In this document: positions 55,006-64,000 of the stretch, in pieces
Layout of the letters: every line of letters starts with the position of its first letter
How positions within the stretch are numbered: position 1 is the stretch's first letter
DNA from: Brevundimonas sp. UBA5936
GTDB lineage: Bacteria > Pseudomonadota > Alphaproteobacteria > Caulobacterales > Caulobacteraceae
Assembly (NCBI GenBank): GCA_002430835.1
Contig: DJDA01000113.1
Location: 35,099-99,098, forward strand
Direction: 5' to 3'
Length of the DNA stretch: 64,000 bases
Translations under genes and position numbers: made by a program
Notes under the pieces: generated by a model
Database searches by the model: none
What the model was told of the DNA's origin: nothing
The model's input: only the letters and a program-made list of their open reading frames with translations

Positions 55006-56202
55006 ATGGCGCGACAACCCAGGATCTCGACCAGGCTTTCCGCAGCCAACCTCGTCCATCTCGGGGCGCCCCGCCTGGCGGACCTGCTGATCGAGGCCGG
55101 CGCCGGGAACGCCAATCTCAAGCGCCGTCTTCGTCTGGAACTGGCGGCCGAGGCCGGCCCCGACCTCCTCGCCCTTGAGATCGGCAAGCGCATCACCGCC
55201 GTCTCCGTCGCCCGCACACGTGTGTCCTGGCGCAAGCGCGGCGAACTGATCGACGACCTGAACACGCACCGTGACATGATCTTGGAGCGCCTGGCGCCCG
55301 AGGTCCCCGGCGAGGCGCTCGCCGTCCTCATTCGCTGGTTCGACCTCTATCCTGGCTTGGCCGCCCGCGTGAAGGACACCAAGGGGGAACTGCCCGCCGC
55401 CTTCGAAGCCGCGTCGCCGGACCTCTTCACCCTCGCCGAAACCGCAGGAGACGAGGCGTTGCGCGACCTGGTCGATGCGCTCCGCCGGCGCCCCCAGGAC
55501 TATGCGCGCTGGATCTCCGCCGCCGGCGAGGCCCTCGGCCCGCTCACGGCGCGCCGACTTCTGGACGGCCTGGACGTATCGACCCGCAAAACTCCGGCCG
55601 GCCGCAACCTGCTGCGTCGCCTCGCGGATCGGGCCGGCGACCTCGATCTATGGCTGTCCCTCGTCACGCCTGAACAGGCCGGATCGCCCGACGTCGCCGC
55701 CGACATCGCCCGCCGGCTCATGGAGGTCGGCCGCGCTGCAGAAGCCCGCGCCGCCCTGGAAGCCGCCCTTAGCCCCTCCCCGCTTAACCGTCGCTGGACC
55801 TATGGGCGCGACCCGACTGACGGCGCGCCCCGACTGACCCCGGCCTGGGAGGCCGCATCCATCGAGGTGATGGACGCCGAGGGCCATCGCCAGGAAGCCC
55901 AGGACCTTCGCTGGCGCCTGTTCGAGCGCGACCTGTCGGCGCCCGTCCTTCGCGACTACCTCTCGCGCCTGGCGGACTTCGACGATGTCGAAGCGCTCGA
56001 CCAGGCCTTCGTTCACGCCTCGACCCACCCGGACTTCGAAGCGGCCATGCGCCTGCTGATGGACTGGCCCGCCCATCGCGAGGCGGCCGCCCTCGTCCTG
56101 GCGCGCCCCCGCGAAGCCCGGCAGGTGCGCCCCGCATCGGCGGACTGGGCCTCGCGCCTGGCCCAGCGCTACCCTGAAGCCGCCGAAATCCTGACGGGTT
56201 AG
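55006..56202 (+). CDS. DUF6880 family protein
   Basis: A 398-residue cytosolic, helical protein beginning MARQPRISTRLSAANLVHLG and rich in Arg, Ala and Asp. The pattern LLIEAGAGNANLKRRLRLEL and ISWRKRGELIDDLNTHR-type helices place it in DUF6880, a family of unknown function common in alphaproteobacteria. TPR-like helical pairs are likely in the C-terminal half. No catalytic motif. It is convergent with the alkB gene; the gap is ten bases. Confidence 0.85.
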   Translation: MARQPRISTRLSAANLVHLGAPRLADLLIEAGAGNANLKRRLRLELAAEAGPDLLALEIGKRITAVSVARTRVSWRKRGELIDDLNTHRDMILERLAPEVPGEALAVLIRWFDLYPGLAARVKDTKGELPAAFEAASPDLFTLAETAGDEALRDLVDALRRRPQDYARWISAAGEALGPLTARRLLDGLDVSTRKTPAGRNLLRRLADRAGDLDLWLSLVTPEQAGSPDVAADIARRLMEVGRAAEARAALEAALSPSPLNRRWTYGRDPTDGAPRLTPAWEAASIEVMDAEGHRQEAQDLRWRLFERDLSAPVLRDYLSRLADFDDVEALDQAFVHASTHPDFEAAMRLLMDWPAHREAAALVLARPREARQVRPASADWASRLAQRYPEAAEILTG

Positions 56203-56211
56203 GCCCGACTG

Positions 56212-56781
56212 TCAGGCCAGGGTCCTGAAGGTGACGGAGTAGCGCAGCGCCGTCATCGGCGAGATGGAATGCTCCCAGTCGCTCCGCGCTTCGCCGGAAA
56301 GGCGATAGACGGAGCCCGGCCCCAGCGCCGCTCCGGCGCGACGCCACTTCGACCCCGCCTTGCGACGAAGGCGCATGACGCAGGGCGCAAGGAAGGAGAC
56401 GCCCAGGATCTTCCCATAGACGGGACGGTCGCGGTGCCAGCCGATCCCGGCGCCGGGCGCATATTCATTGACGAGGGCCTGCACGAACGCCCCCTCATCA
56501 AGACTGAGCGGTCCAGCCAGGCGATCCAAAAGCGCTTTAAGGAAATCCGGCCAAGGTTCGGCCGTCTCCAGTCGACGTCGCTCAAGGTCGTAGCGGCGTC
56601 CGAAAGCTGCGATCCGTCTGAAGCCCTGATAGCCCATATGCTCATAGGGCTTGAAGCTCAGCTTCTGCAGGTGAGCGACCACCGCCGCCTGTTCGGCCGC
56701 CGTGAGGACGTCCGGCCAATAGTCTAAACCTGCAGGCGCGGCTGGCCGCGGGATGTGGCCGAACAGATCGGTCTGGAGCAT
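56212..56781 (-). CDS. alkB: AlkB-type 2-oxoglutarate dioxygenase
   Basis: A 189-residue Fe(II)/2-oxoglutarate dioxygenase that repairs N-alkylated DNA bases. The iron ligands are HxD in GIGWHRDRP and the later His in WEHSISPM, with the 2OG-binding Arg in RYSVTFR. Start at ATG 56781 (MLQTDLFG), five bases after the dinB stop codon on the minus strand, so the two are cotranscribed and both under the SOS box at 57897. Confidence 0.92.
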   Translation of the reverse strand: MLQTDLFGHIPRPAAPAGLDYWPDVLTAAEQAAVVAHLQKLSFKPYEHMGYQGFRRIAAFGRRYDLERRRLETAEPWPDFLKALLDRLAGPLSLDEGAFVQALVNEYAPGAGIGWHRDRPVYGKILGVSFLAPCVMRLRRKAGSKWRRAGAALGPGSVYRLSGEARSDWEHSISPMTALRYSVTFRTLA

Positions 56782-56786
56782 GGCCG

Positions 56787-57875
56787 TCACAGCGCCAGTT
56801 CGCCCGCCGGCGTCCATGACGGGATTCCAGGCGAAGCCTTCTCCAGATTGGACAGGGTCACGCCGACAAGCCGCACGCCCCTGGTTGGCGGATAGAGGGA
56901 GCGCACCAGCAGGCGGGCGATCTCACGCAACCGCGCCTTCGAGGCGACCGGCTCTTTGAAGGACCGACTGCGGGTCGACTGTTGGAAGTTCGCCCATTTG
57001 ACCTTCACCGTGACGGTCCGGCCGAGCGCCTCCGCCTTTTCGCACCAGGCCCAGACCTCGTCGGCCATCCGATCCACGCCCGCCTCGATCGCTGCGGGAT
57101 CGACCAGGTCGCTGGCGAAGGTGGTCTCCGAGCCGCTGGACCTGCGCTCGCGGTCCGGATTGACGGGGCGCGGATCCTCCCCGCGCGCCACGCCGTAGTA
57201 CCAGGCGCCGGATTTGCCGAAATGATGCTGAAGGAAGGCCAAGGACTGACGCTTGAGGTCTGCGCCGGTCTCGATACCCAGGCGGTTCATCTTCTCAGCC
57301 GTCACCGGCCCGACGCCGTGGAAACGCTTCACCGGCATGACCTCGACAAAAGCCTCTCCTCGCTCGGGCGGGACCACGAACTGGCCGTTCGGCTTGCGCT
57401 GGTCCGAGGCCAACTTGGCCAGGAGCTTATTGTAGGAAATCCCGGCCGAGGCCGTCAGACCGGTCTCCTCGAGGATGCGCGCGCGTATCTCCTCCGCGGT
57501 CGCCGACGCCGTCGGCAAGCCCCGGATATTTGCGGTGACGTCGAGGTAAGCCTCGTCGAGGGACAGGGGTTCGATCAGGTTCGTATAGTCGGCGAAGATG
57601 GCGTGAATCTGCGCCGAGACGGCGCGATAGACCTCGAACCGGGGCGGCGTGAAGATCAGTTCCGGGCACTTCCGCAAGGCTGTGCTCGACGGCATGGCCG
57701 ACCGCACGCCGAACTTGCGCGCCTCATAGCTGGCGGCGGCGACCACGCCGCGCGAAGCGGCGTGGCCTACGGCGACGGGACGACTGCGCAAGGCGGGATC
57801 GTCCCTCTGCTCCACCGAGGCGAAGAAAGCGTCCATGTCCACGTGGATGATCTTGCGGGTGGGGGCAACGTCCAT
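56787..57875 (-). CDS. dinB: DNA polymerase IV
   Basis: A 362-residue Y-family translesion polymerase. Catalytic residues: D in HVDMDAFFASVEQ and D/E in LSLDEAYLDVT; the steric-gate region RGVVAAASYEARKFGVRSAM is intact. It also has helix-hairpin-helix VKRFHGVGPVTAEKMNRLGI and a little-finger domain with SSGSETTFASDL. I take ATG 57875 (MDVAPTRK); the frame also opens with a TTG at 57881. SOS box 22 bases upstream. Two genes, dinB-alkB. Confidence 0.93.
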   Translation of the reverse strand: MDVAPTRKIIHVDMDAFFASVEQRDDPALRSRPVAVGHAASRGVVAAASYEARKFGVRSAMPSSTALRKCPELIFTPPRFEVYRAVSAQIHAIFADYTNLIEPLSLDEAYLDVTANIRGLPTASATAEEIRARILEETGLTASAGISYNKLLAKLASDQRKPNGQFVVPPERGEAFVEVMPVKRFHGVGPVTAEKMNRLGIETGADLKRQSLAFLQHHFGKSGAWYYGVARGEDPRPVNPDRERRSSGSETTFASDLVDPAAIEAGVDRMADEVWAWCEKAEALGRTVTVKVKWANFQQSTRSRSFKEPVASKARLREIARLLVRSLYPPTRGVRLVGVTLSNLEKASPGIPSWTPAGELAL

Positions 57876-57896
57876 GGACAACGCCTAGCAAGACTC

Positions 57897-57911
57897 GAAC
57901 AAAATGAGAAC
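57897..57911 (-). promoter_or_regulatory. LexA (SOS) box of dinB-alkB
   Basis: GAAC-AAAATGA-GAAC on the plus strand, i.e. GTTC-TCATTTT-GTTC read in the dinB direction, the same GTTC-N7-GTTC form as at imuA. Confidence 0.85.
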
Positions 57912-58049
57912 ATTCTTCCGGCAGCATGACGGCTCCAGCCTGAAATGCGCCGTATCGGAAGCGGAACGCGAAAGGGTCGGACCTGTTCTGCAAATTCGCT
58001 TGCCCCACCCCCGCTGGCGTTCGCGATCAGCTAAGCGCTGGAGAGCTCC

Positions 58050-58751
58050 ATGAAGGACTTCACCCTCTATTATTGGCCGGTTCCCTTCCGGGGCCAATTC
58101 GTTCGCGCCCTTCTCGCCCATGCTGGCAGGACCTGGGCGGAGACGAACGAAGCGGCGATCAGCGCGCTCATGCAGGAGCCGCCAAGGGAGATGCCCGTGC
58201 CTTTCATGGGGCCGCCCGTACTGGTCGATCACGCTTCCGGAGCGGCGATCTCCCAGATGCCCGCGATCCTTCTGTATCTGGGAGAGACGCTTGAACTGCT
58301 GCCTTCCACGCCAGAGCTGCGCGCCTTGACGATGAAGGTGGTCAATGACGCCAACGACCTCATCGATGAGATCACTCTGGACGGCGGCCGACAGATGTGG
58401 ACCGAGGCGCGCTGGTCGGGCTTCGCGCCCCGCCTGGAAAAATGGATGGCGTTGTGGGAGGACCTGGGCCGACGCCATGGCCTGACGGCGCATTCCGGCT
58501 TCTTGCTGGGTGGAGAAAGACCGGGCGTGGCCGACATCGTCACCGCGACCCTCTGGTCCGCCCTGACCGAGCGCTTCCGCCCTATCGAATTAATGCTTGA
58601 AGAAACCGCCACCATCACCGCTGGCCTTGCACGGCGCCTCTCAGGGACGCCAGCCCTGGCCCGCTTGGCGGAGTGGTCGCGCCGCGAATACGGCGACGCC
58701 TATTGCGGCGGCGGCATCGAGCAATCCCTGCGTAGAGTTCTGAACGTCTGA
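58050..58751 (+). CDS. Glutathione S-transferase family protein
   Basis: A 233-residue protein: thioredoxin-like N-terminus (FTLYYWPVPFRGQFVRALLA; VPFMGPPVLVDHASGAAISQ with the cis-Pro and SQMPAILLYLGE) and an all-helical C-terminal domain (GERPGVADIVTATLWSALTE). These are the usual GST G-site features. The substrate is unknown. It is divergent from dinB, with the SOS box nearer dinB. Confidence 0.87.
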   Translation: MKDFTLYYWPVPFRGQFVRALLAHAGRTWAETNEAAISALMQEPPREMPVPFMGPPVLVDHASGAAISQMPAILLYLGETLELLPSTPELRALTMKVVNDANDLIDEITLDGGRQMWTEARWSGFAPRLEKWMALWEDLGRRHGLTAHSGFLLGGERPGVADIVTATLWSALTERFRPIELMLEETATITAGLARRLSGTPALARLAEWSRREYGDAYCGGGIEQSLRRVLNV

Positions 58752-58868
58752 GGCGCTCGAACGCGAGAGCCTCGGGGAAACCGGTGGGCGCCTGGACCCG
58801 CGCAGGCCGACCCGGCACGTGGCGCCCTTTGCCGGTTGAGGCGTTAATCAGCCTCACCGGAGGCGATC

Positions 58869-60929
58869 TTGATCGACAGGCCTGGAGCGAAATCAGCGAT
58901 CGACAGCTTGCGCCAGAGAGGGGAAGCGGCCCTGCGGCGCGCAGGTGACGGCCGCGACGCCATTTGCGCCTATGTGGTCGCTCGGGACCCCGTATGGCTC
59001 GCCGTTCGTCGTCCCGGCCGGCCGGAGTTCATCGCGGCGGCGATCACCTTGGGCCTCGTCGCCGCCTTTCTCCTGTTCCTCGTTCTGTTCGACTGGAACT
59101 GGGTGCGCGGCCCTATCGGTCGCGCCGCCTCAGCCTCGACCGGCCGGGAGGTGGCTCTGAAAGGGGACCTGGATGTCAGGCTGTTCAGTTGGACGCCCTC
59201 GGCGACGGTGCGCGGTCTCAGCGTCGGCGGGCCCACATGGTCTCCCGGGCGCAATACCGCCGAGATCGAACGTCTCGACGTCTCGATACGATTGCGACGG
59301 CTGTTTCTGGGCCAGATCGAAGTGGCTTCGCTGACCCTCACCCGCCCGCGGGTCCACCTGGTCGTCGACAGCCAGGGCCGGCGCAGCTGGGACCTGGAGC
59401 CGAACCGACCCGATGACGGGCGGGGCGCCAGGCTGCCCGTCATACAGCGCCTGGTCATTCACGACGGTCGGCTGACGTTGAACGAGCAGCGACGCGGCAT
59501 GACGCTCGACGCCGTGGTCACGGCGCGTGAGGCACGCTCGCCCCAGGATGGAGAGAGCGGCTTCGTGCTCGACGGCAAGGGGACCATGAACGGCGAGCCC
59601 CTGACGCTTCGCGTGACGGGGGGTCCCTTCATCAACATTCGCCGCGACCGGCCCTATGCTTTTACGGCTGAATTGGCCGGAGCGAGCTCCAGGCTGAGCG
59701 CCGCTGGAGCCGTCACCCGGCCCTTCGACCTGGGTCGTTTCAACGCCAGGCTCGAGCTGCAGGGTCGTGATCTGGCCGACCTCTACCTTCTGACCGGGAT
59801 TACGACCCCCAACACGCCGCCTTATCGGCTGAGAGGAAGCCTGACTCGCGACGGAGCCCGGTTCCGCTTCGCGGACTTCAGCGGGCAGGTCGGATCGTCG
59901 GACCTGTCGGGGACCCTGGAGGTGAACAGGGTCGAAGGGCGCCGCCGCGTCGATGCCGAGCTCGCGTCCCGCGCCCTGGACATCGACGACCTGGCGGCCG
60001 TGTTGGGCGCGCGCCCGCAGGTCACGACTGCGGGCACGGTCGCGACCTCGGGCGAGCCCGGCAAACTGCTGCCCGACGCGCCCTTGCGAACAGAACGTCT
60101 GCGCGTGATGGACGGAACCCTCGCCTATCGGGCCGCTTCGGTGAAAGCCAACGCCTTCGACATCCGGCAGGTCCGGCTCGGCGCGGATCTGAAAGACGGC
60201 GTTTTGAAGCTCGATCCGGTCTCCTTCGCTTTCAAGCACGGCGAACTGAATGGAACCGCGCGGATCGACGCCACGAAGGACACGCCTTACAGCGCCGTCG
60301 ACTTCCGTCTCAGCGGCTATCCGCTGGAATCCATCATACCCGCACGGGACGGTGCGCCGACCGTGACGGGCCGCGCCCTGGGCCGGGCGAAGCTGGAAGG
60401 GCCCGGCGCGTCCATTCATGAACTGGCGGCCCGTTCGGAGGGAAGCCTCAGCCTCGTCGTTCCTCAAGGGCGGATGCGTTCGGCCTTCGCCGAACTGCTG
60501 GGGATCAACGTCGGCGCCGGCCTGCGCAAGCTGCTTTCGGGCGATCAGTCCGCTTCGGCCATCCGCTGCGCCGTCGCCGATTTCAAGGTCTCAGACGGCG
60601 TCGCTACAGCCCGCACCCTGGTGATCGACACGGATGTGGTCCTGGCCCAGGGATCGGGAACCGTCGACCTGGGGGCCGAGAAGCTGAATCTAAAGATCGA
60701 CGGCGAAACCAAGAAGCCTCGTCTTCTGCGGGTCTGGGCGCCGATCACCATCACCGGCCCCCTCGCCTCTCCGGATCTCGGCGTGGACCTGTCGGCCGTC
60801 GCTACACAGGGCGGCGTCGTCGGCGCCCTGGCCACGCTCGTCAGCCCCATCGCAGCGCTGCTCGGGTTTATCGATCCCGGCCTGGCGGAAGACGCGGACT
60901 GCGGCTCCCTAATCGCCAGCGCGCGATAA
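58869..60929 (+). CDS. AsmA-family protein
   Basis: A 686-residue protein with one N-terminal membrane helix (about 53-73, FIAAAITLGLVAAFLLFLVL) and a large periplasmic part with repeated beta-strand blocks typical of AsmA/YhdP-type lipid-transport bridges. The AsmA N-terminus (REVALKGDLDVRLFSWTPSA) and the AsmA C-terminal region (SLSLVVPQGRMRSAFAELLG) are present. TTG start with GGAGG six bases upstream; earlier starts in this frame are absent. Probably shuttles phospholipids between the membranes. Confidence 0.85.
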   Translation: MIDRPGAKSAIDSLRQRGEAALRRAGDGRDAICAYVVARDPVWLAVRRPGRPEFIAAAITLGLVAAFLLFLVLFDWNWVRGPIGRAASASTGREVALKGDLDVRLFSWTPSATVRGLSVGGPTWSPGRNTAEIERLDVSIRLRRLFLGQIEVASLTLTRPRVHLVVDSQGRRSWDLEPNRPDDGRGARLPVIQRLVIHDGRLTLNEQRRGMTLDAVVTAREARSPQDGESGFVLDGKGTMNGEPLTLRVTGGPFINIRRDRPYAFTAELAGASSRLSAAGAVTRPFDLGRFNARLELQGRDLADLYLLTGITTPNTPPYRLRGSLTRDGARFRFADFSGQVGSSDLSGTLEVNRVEGRRRVDAELASRALDIDDLAAVLGARPQVTTAGTVATSGEPGKLLPDAPLRTERLRVMDGTLAYRAASVKANAFDIRQVRLGADLKDGVLKLDPVSFAFKHGELNGTARIDATKDTPYSAVDFRLSGYPLESIIPARDGAPTVTGRALGRAKLEGPGASIHELAARSEGSLSLVVPQGRMRSAFAELLGINVGAGLRKLLSGDQSASAIRCAVADFKVSDGVATARTLVIDTDVVLAQGSGTVDLGAEKLNLKIDGETKKPRLLRVWAPITITGPLASPDLGVDLSAVATQGGVVGALATLVSPIAALLGFIDPGLAEDADCGSLIASAR

Positions 60930-61664
60930 CCCTATGGTCCGGAAACGCCCTCGCGCGATCCGGCCGCGTGGGGCGGCGGGCGGGAGGCGCTGCACACGCC
61001 CAGGGCCGTCAGAGGCCGTAACAGGTTCAAGCGCCTAGCTTTGCCGCTATCCCGCGCTCAGGCGGACCTGCATCCGCTCTTGAAGGGGATTGTCACTGCC
61101 GCACGACATTCAAATTATAGGCGCTTTCTCCGGCTTCGTTGCGAACGACTTCCTGATGAAGACGCCAACCAACATAGGAAAAAACCACCCACGCATGACG
61201 AATACCGTTTTGCATATTGGATTATTGTTTCATTTTTTTCACAAAATGATTCTTTCTATTTCTCATTGAGCCTTCGGCGCCCATTTCGAAGATGGCGCAG
61301 TTTTTCGACGTCGGCGTGAATTTCATTCCGCTCCACGAACAATAACCGAAGCTCCTGCTCCCGCCTCAGTGGTAGCGATTCAGGAGTCGGCTAAGCGCCG
61401 ACAGACGCTTGCAGGGGCCGCGGCCCCCGATCTTGGGAGGGATTGAGGCTTGCGGACCACGACAGGGGTGAAGGCTGCCTTCAGGCGGGCGCGCGCGGTC
61501 TGCGCCGCTGCTGACGGGAGCGTCGATCCAGCTGACGACGCAGGCCAGGCGGTGCTCACGAACGCTACGCTCGATCCGTCCCGTCGCGGCGCGTCAGGCT
61601 GGAGAACCATCGCCGCGATGGGACTCAGGGCGCAAATTCAAATCAAAAAACGAGGGGTGATCCG
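60930..61664. other. 735-bp gap with an AT-rich patch
   Basis: No gene is supported on either strand. The stretch 61190-61270 is strikingly AT-rich (runs such as TTTCATTTTTTTCAC) against a GC-rich background and may be an UP-element, nucleoid-protein site or foreign remnant ahead of the TonB receptor gene. The 61450-61668 open frame has no ribosome site. Confidence 0.5.
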
Positions 61665-64000
61665 ATGAGACTGTCTGCGTATCTGAAGACCGGGACGATA
61701 ATCGCCGGTCTGGCCGTCACAGCCGCCGCCCAGCCTGGCTGGGCTCAATCCGAAGCGCCGGCCGCCGAGCCGGAAGCCAGCGCCGTCGCCGATATCGTGG
61801 TGACCGGCTCGCGTATCCGACGCCCGAACGTCGAGGCCTCGACTCCGGTCAACGTCGTCGACGCCCAGGAGATCGAGAACATCGGCGTCACCAACCTGAT
61901 CGACGCCATGGCGCGCCAGCCGCAGGTCGGCCTCGGCGCATCGGCCTCCAGCACCACCAATACGGTGGCCGGACAGGGCCTGGCGACGCTGAACCTGCGC
62001 AACCTGGGCGCCAGCCGCACCCTGGTGCTGGTGAACGGACGACGCCATGTGGCGGGGTCGAGCGGCACCAGCGCGGTGGACGTCAACACCATCTCCAAGA
62101 CCACGATCGCGCGCGTCGATACGGTGACGGGCGGGTCGTCGGCTGTCTATGGCGCCGACGCCGTGGCCGGGGTGGTCAACTTCATCACCAAGCAGGACTT
62201 CGACGGCATCGCCGCCCAGGCCCAGTACGGCTCGGCCGACGGCCCGAACACCTACTACGGCTCGGTGGCCGTCGGACGGAACTTCAACGACGGTCGCACC
62301 AACATCATGGCCGCCGCCACCTACGACAAGACAGAGGGACTGTACCGGCACGAGCGCGACTACGCCATGAGCGGTCTGGCCTATATCCCGAACCCGGACA
62401 AGAAGAGCCCGGACGACGGCCTGCCGTCCTTCATTACCGCGCGGGACGTCTACACCAACATCACCAACGACTCCTTCACCCCGGTGATCGTCACGCCGAT
62501 CGGCTCGAACGCGGCCTACAGCCTGACCTTCACTGAGGACGGCCGGCTGGTTCCCTTCGATCGCGGCCAGATCGTCGTCGACGGCGCCGGGCGGCCGCAG
62601 AAGGTCTCCATAGGCGGCGACGGCTTCAAGTTCCGCGAAGACGCCCTGCGCACTCCAGTCGAGCGCTATGGGGGCGAGCTGCAGCTGCGCCATCAGTTCC
62701 AGCCTTCCGGCGACTTCATCAGCGAACTGAACCTGTTCGCCGAGGGCAAGTATTTCCACACCGAGGCAAACAGCCAGCGCGAGAACGGCACTTTCGCAGG
62801 CGACGTCGCGGGCACGGCCACTGGCAACGCCTACCGCATCCAGGCGGACAACGCCTTCCTGCCGGCGGAGCTGCGCGCGATGCTGACGGCCGCGGGGGTG
62901 GAGGAATTCGACATCACCCGCAACGACCGGGATTTCGGCATCCGCACCTATGAGAGCGTCTATGACACCACCCGTTTCGTGGCCGGGTTCGACGGCGCCT
63001 TCAGCAACGGCTGGCGGTTCGAGACCTACGTCAACTACGGCCAGACCGAGTCCCAGTTCACCAACTTCGACCGACTGCAGAGGGAGTTCTACGAGTCGAT
63101 CGACGCCATCGAAATGAACGGGCAGATCGTCTGCGCTGACGCGGACGCGCGGGCCCGAGGCTGTAAGCCGCTGAACCTGTTCGGGGCGGGCATCGCCTCC
63201 CAGGAAGCGATCGATTACTCCTACATCTACACCGTCCGGGACGACGTGACCCGTCAGTGGAACGCCGTGGCCAGCGTCAACGGCGAACTGTTCTCCCATC
63301 CGTCTCTGTTCAGCGGAACCAGCCTGCCGGTCGCCTTCGCTGCGGGCGTGGAATGGCGCAAGGAATACGCCCGCTCCGTACCGGACCTGCGCTCGCAACA
63401 GGGGCTGATCTTCCAGAACGCCCAGCAGATCACCGAGGGCCGCTATGAATCCAAGGAGATCTTCGGCGAGATCAATGTGCCGCTGCTGGCCGATGTCCCG
63501 TTCGTGCAATATTTGGATCTGACAGCGGCCTATCGCTACCAGGACTACACCACCACGGGCGGCGACAGCAGCTACGGCGTCGGCCTGGAATGGACAGTCG
63601 ACCGCAACATCCGCTTCCGCGGCAACTTCGCCAAGGCGGTGCGGGCGCCCAATATCAACGAACTGTTCGGTGGCGGCAGCGAAGGCTACAGCCAGATCGA
63701 GGACCCGTGCGACGCCACGCGGGTGAACCTGGGCAACTTCTCCTCCAACCGCCGGGCGAACTGCGCGGCCCTGGGCCTGTCGCCCGACTTCGTCCAGTCC
63801 ACCGCCACGCGGCCGGTGGTCAGCCAGGGCAATCCCGACCTGGCGCCTGAAGAGGGCGAGACCCTGACCCTGGGCGTCGTCCTGACGCCGTCCTTCCTGC
63901 CAGGGCTGGCGGTGACCATCGACCACTACGACATCAAGATGAGCGACGTGATCGCCTCGCTCGGATGGCGGAACATCATCAACAACTGCGTCGACAGCCC
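61665..64000 (+). CDS. TonB-dependent receptor, 3' end outside window
   Basis: At least 778 residues are coded before the window ends. N-terminal signal peptide (about 1-28, IIAGLAVTAAAQPGWAQ), TonB-box region (EASAVADIVVTGSRIRRPNV), plug with LRNLGASRTLVLVNGRRHVA, SAVYGADAVAGVVNFITK and a long barrel. The form VTGSRIRRPN with LVNGRRHV places it in the large Caulobacterales TonB-dependent receptor group often used for oligosaccharides or peptides. AGGGGTGATCCG precedes the ATG. The ligand cannot be inferred without its neighbours. Confidence 0.88.
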   Translation, partial: MRLSAYLKTGTIIAGLAVTAAAQPGWAQSEAPAAEPEASAVADIVVTGSRIRRPNVEASTPVNVVDAQEIENIGVTNLIDAMARQPQVGLGASASSTTNTVAGQGLATLNLRNLGASRTLVLVNGRRHVAGSSGTSAVDVNTISKTTIARVDTVTGGSSAVYGADAVAGVVNFITKQDFDGIAAQAQYGSADGPNTYYGSVAVGRNFNDGRTNIMAAATYDKTEGLYRHERDYAMSGLAYIPNPDKKSPDDGLPSFITARDVYTNITNDSFTPVIVTPIGSNAAYSLTFTEDGRLVPFDRGQIVVDGAGRPQKVSIGGDGFKFREDALRTPVERYGGELQLRHQFQPSGDFISELNLFAEGKYFHTEANSQRENGTFAGDVAGTATGNAYRIQADNAFLPAELRAMLTAAGVEEFDITRNDRDFGIRTYESVYDTTRFVAGFDGAFSNGWRFETYVNYGQTESQFTNFDRLQREFYESIDAIEMNGQIVCADADARARGCKPLNLFGAGIASQEAIDYSYIYTVRDDVTRQWNAVASVNGELFSHPSLFSGTSLPVAFAAGVEWRKEYARSVPDLRSQQGLIFQNAQQITEGRYESKEIFGEINVPLLADVPFVQYLDLTAAYRYQDYTTTGGDSSYGVGLEWTVDRNIRFRGNFAKAVRAPNINELFGGGSEGYSQIEDPCDATRVNLGNFSSNRRANCAALGLSPDFVQSTATRPVVSQGNPDLAPEEGETLTLGVVLTPSFLPGLAVTIDHYDIKMSDVIASLGWRNIINNCVDS

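Noticed and set aside
61041..61319. Plus-strand open frame of 92 codons over the AT-rich patch
   Set aside because: Codon use is unlike neighbours, no ribosome site, and it crosses a strongly AT-rich patch.
61638..63926. Long minus-strand open frame of 762 codons
   Set aside because: Antisense to the TonB-dependent receptor, which has clear plug motifs; GC-rich genes give such mirror frames.

Overview
The window is high-GC DNA from an alphaproteobacterium. Several features point to Caulobacterales, with Brevundimonas the most likely genus by gene style: two SOS operators of the alphaproteobacterial form GTTC-N7-GTTC, an imuA-imuB-dnaE2 mutagenesis cassette, several TonB-dependent receptors and a cspA-type gene among small stress proteins. 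The genus is an inference; there is no rRNA or tRNA gene to anchor it. I found no CRISPR array, transposase or integrase.

Region 1 (1-8.4 kb): a cupin/SDR pair divergent from a LysR regulator, then an arsenic operon (arsR-arsC-acr3-arsN2-arsH) running into chrA (chromate) and a SulP anion permease. Region 2 (8.4-25.9 kb) looks like a defence island: a protein with a nuclease-like motif, a CHAT-protease protein, an RloC/PrrC-type anticodon nuclease, and a compact operon in which a 1982-residue DUF4011 helicase-nuclease (Hhe-like) is coupled to an Mre11/SbcD-like phosphoesterase and a Rad50/YhaN-like ATPase without a zinc hook. Four direct copies of a ~44-bp repeat sit between the modules from 2.3 to 12.7 kb. 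Region 3 (25.9-32 kb) holds small stress genes (SRAP, DUF1328, Csp, DUF421), frameshifted remnants and two copies of a ~107-bp repeat.

Region 4 (32-43 kb) is DNA repair: an SOS-controlled imuA-imuB-dnaE2 cassette, then DUF2945, DUF488, a LigD with ligase and polymerase domains only, coupled to an exonuclease III, a cupin, a Cys-rich copper-binding protein and a frameshifted second SRAP gene. A degenerate tRNA-like patch follows. Region 5 (43.2-53.5 kb) is a probable Zur-controlled metal-uptake operon: ZnuD-like receptor with a His/Asp-rich loop, MerC-type membrane protein, second TonB receptor, an exported and membrane-anchored CobN-like chelatase, an ExbB/TolQ-like protein and DUF2149. It is divergent from an XRE regulator/methyltransferase pair.

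Region 6 (53.6-64 kb) has a DUF1624 membrane acyltransferase behind a perfect 15-bp palindrome, a DUF6880 protein, an SOS-controlled dinB-alkB pair, a glutathione S-transferase, an AsmA-family protein and, after a 735-bp gap, a TonB-dependent receptor cut by the window end. The main themes are oxyanion resistance, phage defence, SOS/translesion repair and zinc scavenging.
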